DNA from: Microglena sp. YARC
Taxonomy: Eukaryota; Chlorophyta; Chlorophyceae; Chlamydomonadales; Chlamydomonadaceae
DNA: 64,000 nt
Assembly (NCBI GenBank): GCA_022414725.1
Contig: CM039462.1
Coordinates: 100,249,209 to 100,313,208 of the forward strand
Reading direction: 5' to 3'
The translations under genes were made by a program, and so were the position numbers. Each line of letters begins with the position of its first letter. The stretch's first letter is position 1. This document shows, one piece after another, positions 32,201 through 45,700 of this stretch. The notes beneath the pieces are model-generated. The model saw only the letters and a list, made by a program, of their open reading frames with translations, was not told the origin of the DNA and did no database searches.

Positions 32201-35200
32201 TATGTAGAGGGTGGTGGTATTTTGGTAGGTGTGGTTGCTGGTGATTACAGGTCGTGGTATGTATGGTAGGCCACGTAGATGGTAGGGGGGTGGTTATGGG
32301 TAGGGTGGTGGTATGACTTAAGGGTTGTGGTTTATGGTAGGGTTGGTATGTAGGTCCATGTGGTGGTATTAGGTGGTGGGTTATGTGGTGGTATTGGTGG
32401 TAAGTAGGTGGTTGGTCATAGGGTGTGTATTTTATTATCGGTAGGGGTGGTGGTGGGTACGGTGGAGGTGGACTGTAATGACGGTAGTGGTGGTTGGTTG
32501 ATTATGGTGGTAGTATCTAGGGTGGTGATTATGGACGTAGGTGGTGGTATTATGGCTAGGTGGTGGTGGTGGTGGTATTTTGGTAGGGTGGTGGTATAAC
32601 CGTGAGTGGTGGTGTGACGGTAGGGTGGTGGTATGACGGATGGTGTTGGTATGACAGTGTGGTGGATTATGGTAGGTGACGGATATGACGGTGGTGGTAT
32701 GATGGTAGGGTGGTGGTATTATATGTAGATGATGGTGATGTGAGTTGGGGTGGGCGGTATTATGGTAGGGTGGTGGTATTATGGGAGGTGAGGTGGTATT
32801 ACGGTAGGTGGTGGTATTATGGTAGGGTGGTGGTATTTATGGTAGGGCGTTCCATGGTATGGGTGGTGGTTTATGGTAGGTAGTGGTGGTATGACGGTAG
32901 GGTGGTGGTATGACGGTAGGTGGTGGTATTCATGGTAGGGTGGTGGTATTATGGTAGGGTGGTGGTATTATGGTAAGGGTGGTGGTATTAATGGTAGGTC
33001 GTGGGTGGTGTATTTGTAGGCGGGTGGAATTATGTAGGGGGTGGACTTTATGGTAGGGGGTGGTAGGTATGGTAGGTGGTGGTATTATGGGTAGGGTGGT
33101 GGTATTATGGTAGGGGGGTGGTATTATAGGTAGGGTGGTGGTATTATTATGGGGTAGGGTGGTATTATGTAGGGTAGGCTGGTACCTTTATGGTAGGGTG
33201 GTGGGTATTAATGGTGGGGTGGTGGTATTATGGTAGGGGGGTGGGTATTATGTAGGGGTGGTGGTATTATGATAGCGCGTGGTGGTATTGATGGGAGTGT
33301 GGTGCGGTATTATGGGATGTGTGGTTCATGAGAGGGTGGTGGTATTATGGGAGGTGGTCTGGTATTATTAGGAGGTGATGGTATATGGGTAAGGGGTGGT
33401 GGTATTATGGTAGGGCGTGGTGGTATTAGGAGGGTGGTGGTATGACGGATAGGGTGGTGGTATTTATGTAGGGGTGGTATATGTAGGGTGGTGGTACTTA
33501 TATGGTGGTGGATTATGGTAGGTGGTGGTATTTATGGTAGGGTGGTGGTATTAATGGGTATGTGGTGTTTTAGACGGTGGAGGGTGGTGGTAATGGTATG
33601 GTAGGGTGTGGTATGGTAGGGTAGTGGTATTATGGTAGGGTGGTGTATTATGGTAGGGTGGTGGTGGTAGGGGGTGGTAAACGATGGTAGGGTGGTGGTA
33701 TTATGGTGGTAGTGGTTGGTTTTATGGTAGGGTGGTGGTATAAATGGTAACGGTGGTGGTGAACGGAATTATGGTAGGGTGGTGGTATTATGGTAGGGTG
33801 GTGGTATTACGGTATGGTAGGTGGGTGGGCACGGTAGAAGCGTGGTGGTATTATGGTAGGGTGGTGGTATTAATGGTAGGGTGGTGGTATTTGGTATTAT
33901 GGTAGGATGGGTGTAATTATGGTAGTTGTGGTGGTATTATGTATGGTATTGTGATTGGTGGTTGACCGGAGGGTGGTGGTATGACGTCAGGGTGGTGTAT
34001 TAATAGGGTGGTGGTTATGGTAGGGTGGTGGTATGGTAGGGTGGTGGTATGAGGGTTGGTATGACGGTAGGGGGTGGTAATTATGGTATATATTGGGTGG
34101 TGGTATGGTAGGTGTATTATGGTAGGGTGGTGGTAGGGGTGGGTAATTTATGGTATTATGACGGTAGGGTGTGGTATGACGGGTAGGTGGTTATGGTAGG
34201 GTGGGTGGTGGGTATGACGGTAGGGTGGTGGTATGACGGTAAGGTGGGTGGGTAGTTGGTGGTGTCATGACGTAGGGTGTGGTATTATGGTAGGGTGGTA
34301 GTGTGTTGGTAGGGTGGTTTGGTGTATTATGGTAGGGTGGTGTGGATTGGTAGTGGTGGGTGGTGGTGGTATACGGTAGGTGTGTAGGCGTGGTGGTATT
34401 GAACCGGTAGTGTGGTGGATGGCGGTATAATACGGTAGGGTGGGGTAATGGTAGGGTGTGGTTATATTTTTTATATGATGGTAGGGCTCGAGGTGGTATT
34501 ACGGTATGGTATGGTAGGGTGGTATAAATGGTAGGTGCGGGTATTATGGTAGGAGTGTGGTGTGTAGGGTGGGTGGTATTATTAAGGGGCGTGGTTGGTA
34601 TTATTGGTAGAGGGTGGTGGTATTATGGTAGGGTGGTGGTATTATGGTAAGGGGTGGTGGTATTAATGGTGTGTGGTAATTATGGTATTTATGGTAAGGT
34701 GGTGGTAAACGGTAGGGTGGTGTGACGTTAGGGTGGTTGGTATGACGGTAGGTGGTGAAATTGAGGTGGTGGGTAGGGTGGTGGTTGACGGTAGGGTTGT
34801 GGTATGACGGTAGGGGGTGGGGTAATTGACGGTAAGGTGGTGGTGACGGTAGGGTGGTGAGGTAGTGTGGATATGGTAAGGGTGTGGTATTATTGGTAGG
34901 GTGGTGGTGGTGTAAACAGTATGGTGGTGGTATTCGGTAGGGGTCGGTGGTAATGACGGTAGGGTTGGTTGGTATAAATGTAGTGGTGTATGAGAGTGGT
35001 GGGTATGAAGGTAGGGTGGTGGTATTGACGGTAGGGTGGTGTATTGATGGTAGGGTGGTGGTATGACGGTAGGGGTGGTGGTGATTAGTATGACGGTAGG
35101 GTGGTGGTATAATGGTATTGTCGTGGGTGGGTATTAGTGGTAGGGTGGTGACGGTAGGAGGTGGGTGGTATGCAGGTAGGCGTGGTGGTTAATTATGGTA

Positions 35201-38200
35201 GGGTGTGGTATTATGGTAGGTGGTTGGTATGTAGGGTGGTTGGGACGGTACGACGGTAGGGTGGTGGTATGAAGGTAGGAGGTGGGTTAGGGTGGGTTTT
35301 ACGTAGTGGTAAATGGTAGGGTGGTTTATGAATGGTAGGGAGGTGGTATTACGGTAGTAGGGTGGTGGTATTACGGTAGGTTGTGGTACAGTGGTAGGTG
35401 GTGGTATTATTATGTAGGGTGTGTTGTATTATGGTGGTTGGTGTATGATGGTAGGTGGTGGTAATTAATGGTAGGGTGGTGGTATTTGGTAGGGTGGTGG
35501 TATTAATGTAGGTTGGTTGTAATTTATGGGTAGAGTGGGTGGTATTATGGTAGGGTGGTAGGTATTATGTAGGGTGGTATTATGGTATTATGGTATTAGG
35601 GTGGTGGTATTAGGGTGGGGTATTGTATGGGTAGGGTGTGGTATCTATTGGTAGGGTGGTGGTATTATGGTAGGGTGGTGGTATTATGTCGGTGTGTATT
35701 TATGTAGGGTGGGTTGAATCGGTCAGGGTTGGTGTATTATGGTAGGTGGTGGTATTTGGTAGGTGTGGTGGTATGACGGTCAGGGTGGTCGGTATGACGG
35801 TAGGGTGGTGTATTTATGGTAGGGCGTGGTATTGAGGAGGCGGTGGTAGGGGTGGTGTGGTGTATGAATGGACGGTAGGGTTGGTGGTATGACGGTAGGG
35901 TGGTGGTATTATGGTAGGTGGTGGTATGGTAGGCGTGGTATGATGGTGAGGGAGTGGTGGTATTATTTGGTAGGGTGGTGGTATTATTGGGAGGCGAGGT
36001 TGGTATTATCGTAGGGTGGTGATTACGGTAAGGTGGTGGTATTATGGTAGGGTGGATGGTATTGGTGGTATTATGGTTAGGTGTGGTGGATTATGGTAGG
36101 GTGGTGGTAATTATGTAGGTGGTGGTTATTATGGTGCGTGGGGTGGTATTATGGTAGGTGGGTGGTATTATGTGTATTAGGGTAAGGTATTAGAGGGTGG
36201 TGGTTTATGGGTAACGGTAATATGTGGTGGTATATGGTAGGGTGGTGGTATTATCTGGTAGGGGGTGGTTTTTGGTAGGGTGGTGGTATGAAGTATGGTA
36301 GGGTGGTGCGTATGACGGTAGGGTGGTGGTATGACCGGTAGGGTGGTGTATGTTGGTGAGGAGGGGTAGGTACGGTGTATTATGGTAGGGTGTGGTTTTG
36401 GTAGGGGTGGTGGTTATGGTAGGGTTGGGTGGTATTATGGTAGGGGGGTGGGTATTATGGTAGGGGGGTGGTACATTATGGTAGGGGGGTGGATTATGGT
36501 AGATGTTATTATGGTAAGGGTGTATTATGGTAGGGTGTTGTATTATGGCTAGTGGTGGTATTATGTGGGTGGATGGTATTATCGTAGGGTTGGTGGTATT
36601 ATGGTAGCAGGTGGTGGTATTTATGGGTAGGTGGTGGTATTATTATGGTTTATAGGTGGGTGGTGGTATATGGCTAGGGTGGTGGTATTATGGTAGTGGT
36701 GGTTACGGTGGTGGTGTATGGTTAGGTGGTGGTATTATGTAGGTGTGGAGTGACGTAGGTGGTCTGTATATGTAGCGGGTGGGTGGTGGTAGAAATGTGG
36801 GTATTATGGTAGGTGGTGGTATTATCGGAGGGAAGGTATACAGTAGGTGGTGGTATTCGGTAGGGTGGGTATTATGGTGGTATATATGAGGTGGTGTGGA
36901 TTATTGGTAGGGTGGTGGTATTATGGTAGGGTTAGGTATTTATGGTATTATGCGAGGGTGAAGGTATGGTAGGTGTGGTATTTATGGTAGGGTGGTGGTA
37001 TTATGGGTGGTATTATGGGTGGATATTATTAGGGTGGTGTAGGGGGTGGTAGGGTTATGATGGTAGGGTGGTGGTATTATGAACGGTAGGGTGGTGGTAT
37101 TATGGGTAGGGTGTGTGGATATTATGGGGGTGGTGGTATTATGGCTTAGGGTGGTGGTATTATAGGTAGGGTGGTGGTATTATATGGGAGGTGGTGGTAT
37201 TAGGATGTGGTGTTATTGGGAGGGGTTTTGTGGTATGTATGGAGGGTGGTGGTATGGGAGGTGGTGGTAATTATTAGGAGGGTGTGGTAATATGGTAGGG
37301 TGGTGGTATTAGGGGGAGGTGGTGTATGTATTAGGGTGGTGGTATTATGGTAGGGTGGTGGTATTATGGTAGGGTGGTGGTTTGGTAGGGTGGATGGTAT
37401 TATGGGTGGTGTGGTGGTATTTTATGTATTATGGTACGGGTGGTGGTATTGGTATGGTGGTTTTTTGGTAGGTGGTGACGGTAACGTGGTGGTACTTGAC
37501 GAAGGTGGTGGTAAATGGATAGGTTATATGTAGGCGTTGGTGGTATTATGGTAAAAAAGGGGGGGGTGTATATGTTAGGGTGTGTATTTATGGTAGGTGG
37601 TGGCGGTATTATGGTAGTGTGGTGGTATGGTAGGGTGCCGGTATTATGTAGGGTGGTGGTATATTGGTAGGGTTGTGGTATGCGGTGGGTGGTGTTATGA
37701 CGGTAGGGTGTGGTATTATCAAAAAATGTAGGGTGTGGTATTATGGTAGGGTGGTGGATTATGGTATGGTGGTTGTTTATGTGAGCGGGGGTGTTTATGG
37801 TAGTGTGGTGGTATTATGGTAAGGGTGTTGGTATTATGGGAGGGTGGTGGCAATGTAGCGGTGGTGGTATTTATGGTAGGGTGGTGGTATGAGCGGTAGG
37901 GTGGTGGTTGACGGTATGGGAGTAGGGTGGTAGGGTTTATGGTAGGGTGGTGGTATGACGGTTAGAGGTGGTGGTATTATGCGGTAGGGTGGTGGTATTA
38001 TGGTAGGGTGGTGGTATTATGGTAGGGTGTGGTATGAGGTGGTTTTTAGGTGGTGGTATTATAAGGTGTGGTGGTAAAGGGTGGTGGTATGACGGTATGG
38101 GTGGTGGGTGGATTATGGTAGGGTGGTGGTATGACTGGACGGTAGGGTGGTGGTATGACGGGCTAGGGTGGTGGTCATATGGTAGGGTGGTGTGTGTGTG

Positions 38201-41200
38201 TATGACGGTAGAGGTGGGTATGACGGTTAGGGTGGTGGTATGACGTAGGGTGGTGGTATGTGTAGGGTGGTGGTATTATGACGGTAGGTGGTATGGTAGG
38301 GTGTGGTTATGGTAGGGTGGTGGTATTATGGTAGCTGGTGGTGGTAGGGGTAGCGGTGTGGTATGGTAGCCGGTGTGGTAGGGTGGTGGTGGTAGGGTGG
38401 CTGGTATGTTAGGGTGGTGGTGATTAGGATGACGGTAGGGTGGTGGTATGACGGTGGGTGGTGTTATACGGTGGTATAGTGGTGGTGGTTGACGGTAGGG
38501 TGGTGGTATGACGGTAGGGTGGTGGTATGACTGTGGTGGTTATGGACGAATAGGGTGGTGTATTAGTAGGTGGTGGTATTAAGCGTGGTGGTTACGGTAG
38601 GGTGGTAGTATTACGGTTAGGGGTGGTAAGGTATACGTGCGTGTGGTATTACGGTAGGTGGTGGTTACTAGGGTGATGGTATTATAGTAGGGTGGGGTGG
38701 TAGGCTGGTGGTTGACGGTTAGGGTGTGGTAGGGTGGTGGTATTAGGGGTGGTGTAGGGTAGGGTGGTATACTATGGTAGTGGTGGTATATGGTAGGGTG
38801 GTGGTATTAGGTGGTGGTATTAGGTGTGGGTAGGGTGGTATTATGGTAGGGTGGATAGTGGTATGGGTAGGGTGGAGGGTGGTGGTGGTATTATGGTAGG
38901 GTGGTGGTATTATGTAGGTGGTTGTTTTAGAGGTGGTATGGTGGTATTATGTTAGGGTGGTGGTATTATGGGAGGGTGGGGTTGGAGTGGTATTAGTGGT
39001 TAGGGTGGTGGTATTATGGTAGGGTGGTGGTATGACGGTAGGGTGGTGGTATGACGGTAGGGTGGTGGTATCGGTAGGGTGGTGGTATGGTGCGTGTGGT
39101 ACGGTATGTAAGGTGGTGGTACTATGGTCGTCGGGAGGTGGTATGACGGTAGGGTGGTGGTATTATGGTAGGGTGGTGGTATTATGGTAGAGGCGGGTGG
39201 TGGTATTATGACAGTAGGGTGGTGGTATTGATGGATAGGGTGGTGGGTAATTATGGTAGGGTGGTGGTATGACGGTAGGGTGGTGGTATGACGGTAGGGT
39301 GGTTCGGTATTATTGTAGGTGGTAGGGTGTGGTATTATGGAGGGGTGGTATTATGGGAGGGTGGTGGTATTATGACGGTAGGTGGTGGTATTATGGTAGG
39401 GTGGTGGTTTATGGAGGGTGGTGGTAGGGTGGGGTATTATGGGTAGGGTGGTGGTATTATGGTAGGGTGGTGGTATTATGACGTTAGTGGTGGTGGTATG
39501 ACGGATTAGGGTGGTGGTATGACGGTAGGGTGGTGGTATGACGTAGGGTTTGGTCATTAGGGTGGGAGGGTGGTGGTATGACAGTAGGGTGGTGGTATTT
39601 TGGTAGGGTATTTTCGGATAGGCGTGGTGGTATTATGGTAGGGTGGTGGTATTATGGTAGGGTGTGGTATTATGTGTAGGGTGGTGGAGGTGTGGTGGTG
39701 TGGTGACGGTAGGGTGGTGGTATGACGGTAGGGTGGTGGCCTATCTTATGGGTAGGGTGGTGGTATTATGGTAGTGGTGGTTGGTATTTTTGGTAGGGTG
39801 GTATTATGGTAGGGTGGTGGTATTATGGGAGGGTGGTGGTATGACGGTAGGGTGGTGGTATTATGGTATTGGTGGGGTGGTGGTATGACGGTAGGGTGGT
39901 GGTATGACGGTAGGGTGGTGGTATGACGGTAGGGTGGTGGTATTATGGTAGGGTGGTGGTATTATGGTAGGGTGGTGGTATGACGGTAGGGTGGTGGTAT
40001 TATGGTAGGGTGGTGGTATTATGGTAGGGTGGTTGTATGACCGTAGGTTGGTGGTATGATGGTAGGTTGGTCGTATGACGGCGGTAGGTTGGTGGTATTA
40101 TGGTAGGTTGGTTGTATGACGGTAGGTTGGTGGTATGACGGCGGTAGGTTTTGGTGTAATATGGTAGGGTGGTGGTATGACGGTAGGGTGGTGATATGCG
40201 ATGGGTTGAAGGTATGACGGCGGTAGGGTGTGTATGAAATCAGCCCAGGGGTGTCCTAGTGGAGACATACATATGTACTGACAGTCAGGCAGGCATACAG
40301 GCTGGCAGGCAGACAAACAGGCAGGCAGACAGGCAGGCAGACAGGTTGGCAGACAAACAGGCAGGCAGGCAGACAGGCAGGCAGGACAGGCAGGCAGACA
40401 AACAGGGCAGCAGACAGGCAGGCAGACAGGCAGGCAGACAAACAGGCAGGCAGACAGGGAGGTAGACAGGCAGGCAGACAGGTAGATAGGCAGACAAATA
40501 GGCAGGCAAGCAGGCAGACAGACAAACATGCAGGCAGATAGACGGGCAGACAGGCAGGCAGACAAACATGCAGGCAGGCAGGCAGGCAGGCAGACCCCCC
40601 AACCAGCACAAGCCTAGCAAATATAAATAAAAGGCAAACCTCCCCCTCTGCTCCTATCATACCCATAGCTTTACTTTTCAGCTACGGGCAGCAGCTTCTA
40701 GGCGGCTCCCCTGACTGGCTAGTCAGCCAAACCTGATGCAACCTAGTGCACCTTGAAGCTGACGCAATTAGCTTTCCTCTTTTGTAGTCATCTTGCTGCT
40801 TGACCCAGTGGCTGGCTCAGGGATCTGCCTAGAAGCTGCTGCTTGTAGCCTAAAAGAAAAGCTATGTGTATGATAGTACCAGAGGGGGAGGTTTGCCTTG
40901 TATTTGCTTGGCTTGTGCCGGTTGGGGGGTCCGACTGCTTGCCTGCCTGCCTGCCTGTCTGAAAAACAAGCCTGTCTGAAAAAGCCTGTCTGAAAAAGCC
41001 AAAAGGCAGACAGGCAGACAGTTGGACAGGCAGACAAATAGGCAGGCAGACAGACAGACAAACATGCAGGCAGATAGACAGGCAGACAGGCAGGCAGACA
41101 GACAGGCAGGCAGACAGGGAGGCATACAGACAGGCAGGCAGGCAGACAGGTAGACAGGCAGACAAACAGGCAGGCAGACAGACAGACAAACAGGCAGGCA

Positions 41201-42758
41201 GACAGGGAGGCATACAGACAGGCAGGCAGGCAGACAGGTAGACAGGCAGACAAACAGGCAGGCAGACAGACAGACAAACATGCAGGCAGACAGGGAGGCA
41301 TACAGGCAGGCAGGCAGGCAGACAGGTAGACAGGCAGACAAACAGGCAGGCAGACAGACAGACAAACATGCAGGCAGACAGGGAGGCATACAGGCAGGCA
41401 GGCAGGCAGACAGGTAGAGAGGCAGGCAAACAGGCAGGCAGACAGACAGACAAACATGCAGGCAGATAGACAGGCAGACAGGCAGGCAGACAAACAGGCC
41501 AGGCAGTGCGGACAGACAGACCCCCAAACCGGCACAAGCAAGCAAATATAAATCAGGGTAAAACCTCCCCCTCTGCTCCTATCATACCCATAGCTTTACT
41601 TTTCAGCTACGGGCAGCAGCTTCTAGGCAGAAACCCTTAACAGCACACGCAGAGCCAACCAAACCCAAACCTCCCCCTGGTGTAAGAATGGGATAGGACC
41701 CCCCCTGAGAGGACCCCCCTAAGGGCACACGCCGAGCCCCCCCCTCCCCCACACCCCCCTGGTGTGAGTATGGATAGGACCCCCCTATAGGGATCCCACT
41801 ACCGGCACTCAGGGACTCACCCACCAACCAACTCAGAGACCCACCAACCAACCAACCAACCAACCAACCAACCAACCAACCCCAAACAACCTCAACCAGC
41901 CAAGCAACCCCAAGCATCCAACCAAACAACACTACACAGACCGATGCCTGAGCCAACAAAATCCAACCTCCCCCTCTCGCTCCTATCACACCAGGGAAAG
42001 CTGTGATGATGGGATGGGACCCCCTAACGGTACACGCCAACCAAACCCAAACCAACCAAACCCAAACGGCACACGCCAAGTCGACAAAACTAAAATCTCC
42101 CTAGGAGGACCCCCCCCCCCCCCCCCCCCCTAACGACACACGCTAAGCCAACCAAATCCAAACTTCCCCCTCTGCTCCTACCACACCAGGGGAAGCTGTG
42201 ATGATGGGATGGGAAGGCCCCCTCATGGTTCGACATGCCGAGGTCATCTGTGCCAAGGGAGGGGACGTTCTTAATGTTGGCTTTGGCCTAGGCCTGGTTG
42301 ACATGGAGCTGCAGGTGCGGTGTGTTTGGGTGCGGGTGTGGCTGGTGTGGGTGCGGGTGTGTGGGTGTGGCGTGCGGGTGTGTGGTGTGTGGTGTGGATG
42401 TGTGTCTGGTGTGGGTGCAGGTGTGTGGGTGGTGTGGTGGTGTGGATGTGGTGGTGTTGATGTGGTGGTGTGAGTGTGTGGTGTGTGGGTGGTGTGGAGT
42501 GTGTGTGGTGGTGTGGGTGCGGTGTTGTGTGAGTGTGTGTGGTGTGGGTGCGTGTGTGGTGTGGGGGGTGGTGTGGTGCAGGTGCGTGAGTGTGTGTGGT
42601 GGTGGGGGGGGTGTGGGGGTGGGTGGTGTGGGTGCAGTTGCGTGTGTGTGTGTGTGGTGTGGTGTGGGTCTGGGTGGTGCCAGGAGAGGTTACGTTCTCA
42701 ATGTTGGCTTTGGCCTAGGCCTGGTAGAGCCATGGAGCTGCGGGTGTAGGTGTTGCGG

Positions 42759-42789
<31 letters not shown>

Positions 42790-45700
42790 GTGCCAAGATG
42801 TGTGGTGCCAAGAGAGGAGACGTTCTCAATGTTGGATTTGGCCTAGGTCTGTTAGACATGGAGCTGCAGGTGCGGGTGCGGGTGTGTGTGGTGTGGGTGT
42901 GTGTGGTGTGTGTGTTGTGGGTGTGGGTGTGGGTGTGGGTGGGTCGTGTGTGTGTGGTGTGTGTGTGGGTGTGGGTGTGGGTGTGGTGTGTGGTGTGTGG
43001 TGTGTGTGTGGTGTGTGTGTGTGGTGTGTGGTGGGTGTGTGGGTGTGGTGGGTGGTGTGTGGGGTGTGGGTGTGGGTGGGTGTGGTGTGGTGTGGTGTGG
43101 TGTGGGTGTGTGGTGTGTGGGTGTGCGTGGTGTGGGTGTGTGGTGTGTGGGTGTGGGTGTGTGTGTGTGGTGGTGTGGTGTGAGTGTGTGTGTGGGGTGT
43201 GTGTGGGTGTGGGTGTGTGGTGTGTGGGTGTGTGTGTGGGTGGTGTGGTGGTGGTGTGGGTGGTGTGTGTGGGTGTGTGTGGTGGTGTGGATGTGTGTCT
43301 GGTGTGGGTGTGTGTGAGGGTGGTGTGGGTGCAGGTGCGGGTGTGTGTGGGTGGTGTGTGTGTGGGTGGTGCCAAGGGAGGGGACGTTCTCAATGTTGGC
43401 TTTGGCCTAGGCCTGGTAGAGCCATGGAGCTGCAGGTGCGGGTGTGTGAACGTGTGGTGTGGGTGTGTGTGGTGTGTGTGTGTGTGGTTTGGGTGTGTGG
43501 GTGTGGTGTGGATGTGTGTCTGGTGCGGGTGTGAGTGAGTGTGTGGGTGGTGTGGGTGTGGGTGGTGCCAAGGGAGGGGACGTTCTCACTGTTGGCTTTG
43601 GCCTAGGCCTGGTAGACATGGAGCTGCAGGTGCGGGTGTGTGGTTTGGTGGGTGTGTGTGTGGGTGTGTGGTGCGGGTGTGGGTGTGGGTGGGTGGGGTG
43701 GGTGCGGGTGTGTGTGGGTGGTGCGCGTGTGTGGGTGGTGTGGGTGCGGGTGTGGGTGGGTGGTGCGTTTGTGTGGGTTGTGTGAGTGCGGGTGTGGGTG
43801 GGTGGTGCGTGTGTGTGGGTGGGGTGGGTGCGGGTGGGTGGGTGGTGCGTGTGTGTGGGTGGTGTGAGTGCGGGTGTGTGTGGGTGGTGCGTGTGTGTGG
43901 GTGGTGTGGGTGCGGGTGTGGGTGGGTGGTGCGTGTGTGTGTGGGTGGTGTGGGTGCGTGTGTGGGTGGGTGGTGTGTGTGAGTGTGGGTGGTGTGGGTG
44001 CGTGTGTGTGGGTGGTGTGGGTGTGGGTGGTCCCAAGGGAGGAGACTTTCTCAATGTTGGCTCTGGCCTAGACCTGGAAGAGCCATGGAGCTGCAGGTGC
44101 GGGTGTGTGGGTGGGTGGTCTTCCCATGTTATGAAGTTTTAATATTAAAATATGTAATGTACAGTGCCACCCCCCTATGCAAAAGCACAATTAAAAAAAC
44201 ATCGCAATCGAAATCGTAGATTTTGATTTTGATTTTTGAAGGGATTCCTACCCAGCTTTTTGGCCCACGGAAATGTTCACTTTTCGTGGGCCAAAATCGT
44301 GTTTATTTTCGTGGGCCAAAATCGTGTTTATTTTCGTGGGCCAAAATCGTGTTTATTTTCGCGAGCCAAAATCGTGTTCATGAGTATTACCTCTTTTACA
44401 CCCGAATAAAAAAACACCCGGATAAATAAATCAAACATGTTACATGTCTAGTTAAATCTGGAGAAAATAGCTTAATCCAGATTCGGATTCCATGAAGATT
44501 GCAATGGTATAGTTGTCGTACTGAAAAAAACCATGGACATCATATAAGCATAGCAAATCGCCGTTTTAAGTATTTCACTGTGTGGTGAAAAAAAGTTGTA
44601 ATTATAGCACCAAATCGGTCATTTGATGCTCTTGGTAACGATATGAAGCCTTTGTGAGTGCATTTAAGCTTTCATTGTACTTAGAATAGCAATTATCCAT
44701 GTTATATACCCAGCTGACATTCTCACAAGAGCACATCTAAGCATTGCAATTCGCAAAATCGAAACTTTGCAACTTGGCACTTACGCAATTTGGCTCATTC
44801 ACTATAAAATCAAAATCGTGAGAAAACAGTTCACAGAGCCACACCACCATCGAGGCGCAATCTGACGTATACGTGCACGCAATGTTATGTAATTTAAATA
44901 TTAAAATATGTAATGTGCAGTACCACCACCCAATGCAGAAGTCTAATCCTCGGACCCACACCATCATAGCGGCGCTCCCTGGCGTAAGCGCACACGCAAT
45001 GTCGTGTAGTTTAAATATTAAAATATGTAATGTGCAGTACCACCGCCCCGGCACCACCCCATGCAGAAGCACAATCCTCAAACCCACACCATCATCGAGA
45101 CGCACCCTGACGTATATGCACACGCAATTTCGTGTAGTTTTAATATTAAAATATGTAATGTGCAGTACCACCGCCCCGGCACCACCCCATGCAGAAGCAC
45201 AATCCTCAAACCCACACCATCATCGAGACGCACCCTGACATATATGCACACGCAATGTCATGTAGTTTTAATATTGAAATACGTATCTTACAGTACCACC
45301 ACCCCTGCACCACCCCATGCAGAAGCACAATCCTCGAACCCACACCATCATCGAGGCACACCCTGACATATATGCACACGCAATGTCATGTAGTTTTAAT
45401 ATTGAAATACGTATCTTACAGTACCACCACCCCGGCACCACCCCATGCAGAAGCACAATCCTCGAACCCACACCATCATCGAGGCACACCCTGACGTATA
45501 CGCACACGCAGTGTCAAAAGGATGGGGTGACAAGCCAGGAGTGAAGCTCTTGTTGGGGCGATGGCAAGATGTCTTGCCACAGCTCGGCCAGTTTGATGGA
45601 ATCTTCTTTGACACGTAAGAACAGGGTCAGTGGTTGTTACCTGAAATAACCAGAAATAACCTGGTTTGATGTGATCTTTTTTGACGCGCAAGAACAGGGT

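Noticed and set aside
40285..41545. Cys/Leu/Pro-rich frames on the minus strand resembling keratin-associated proteins
   Set aside because: Direct translation of CAGGCAGA repeats in an RMT2 intron; all three minus frames give the same composition.
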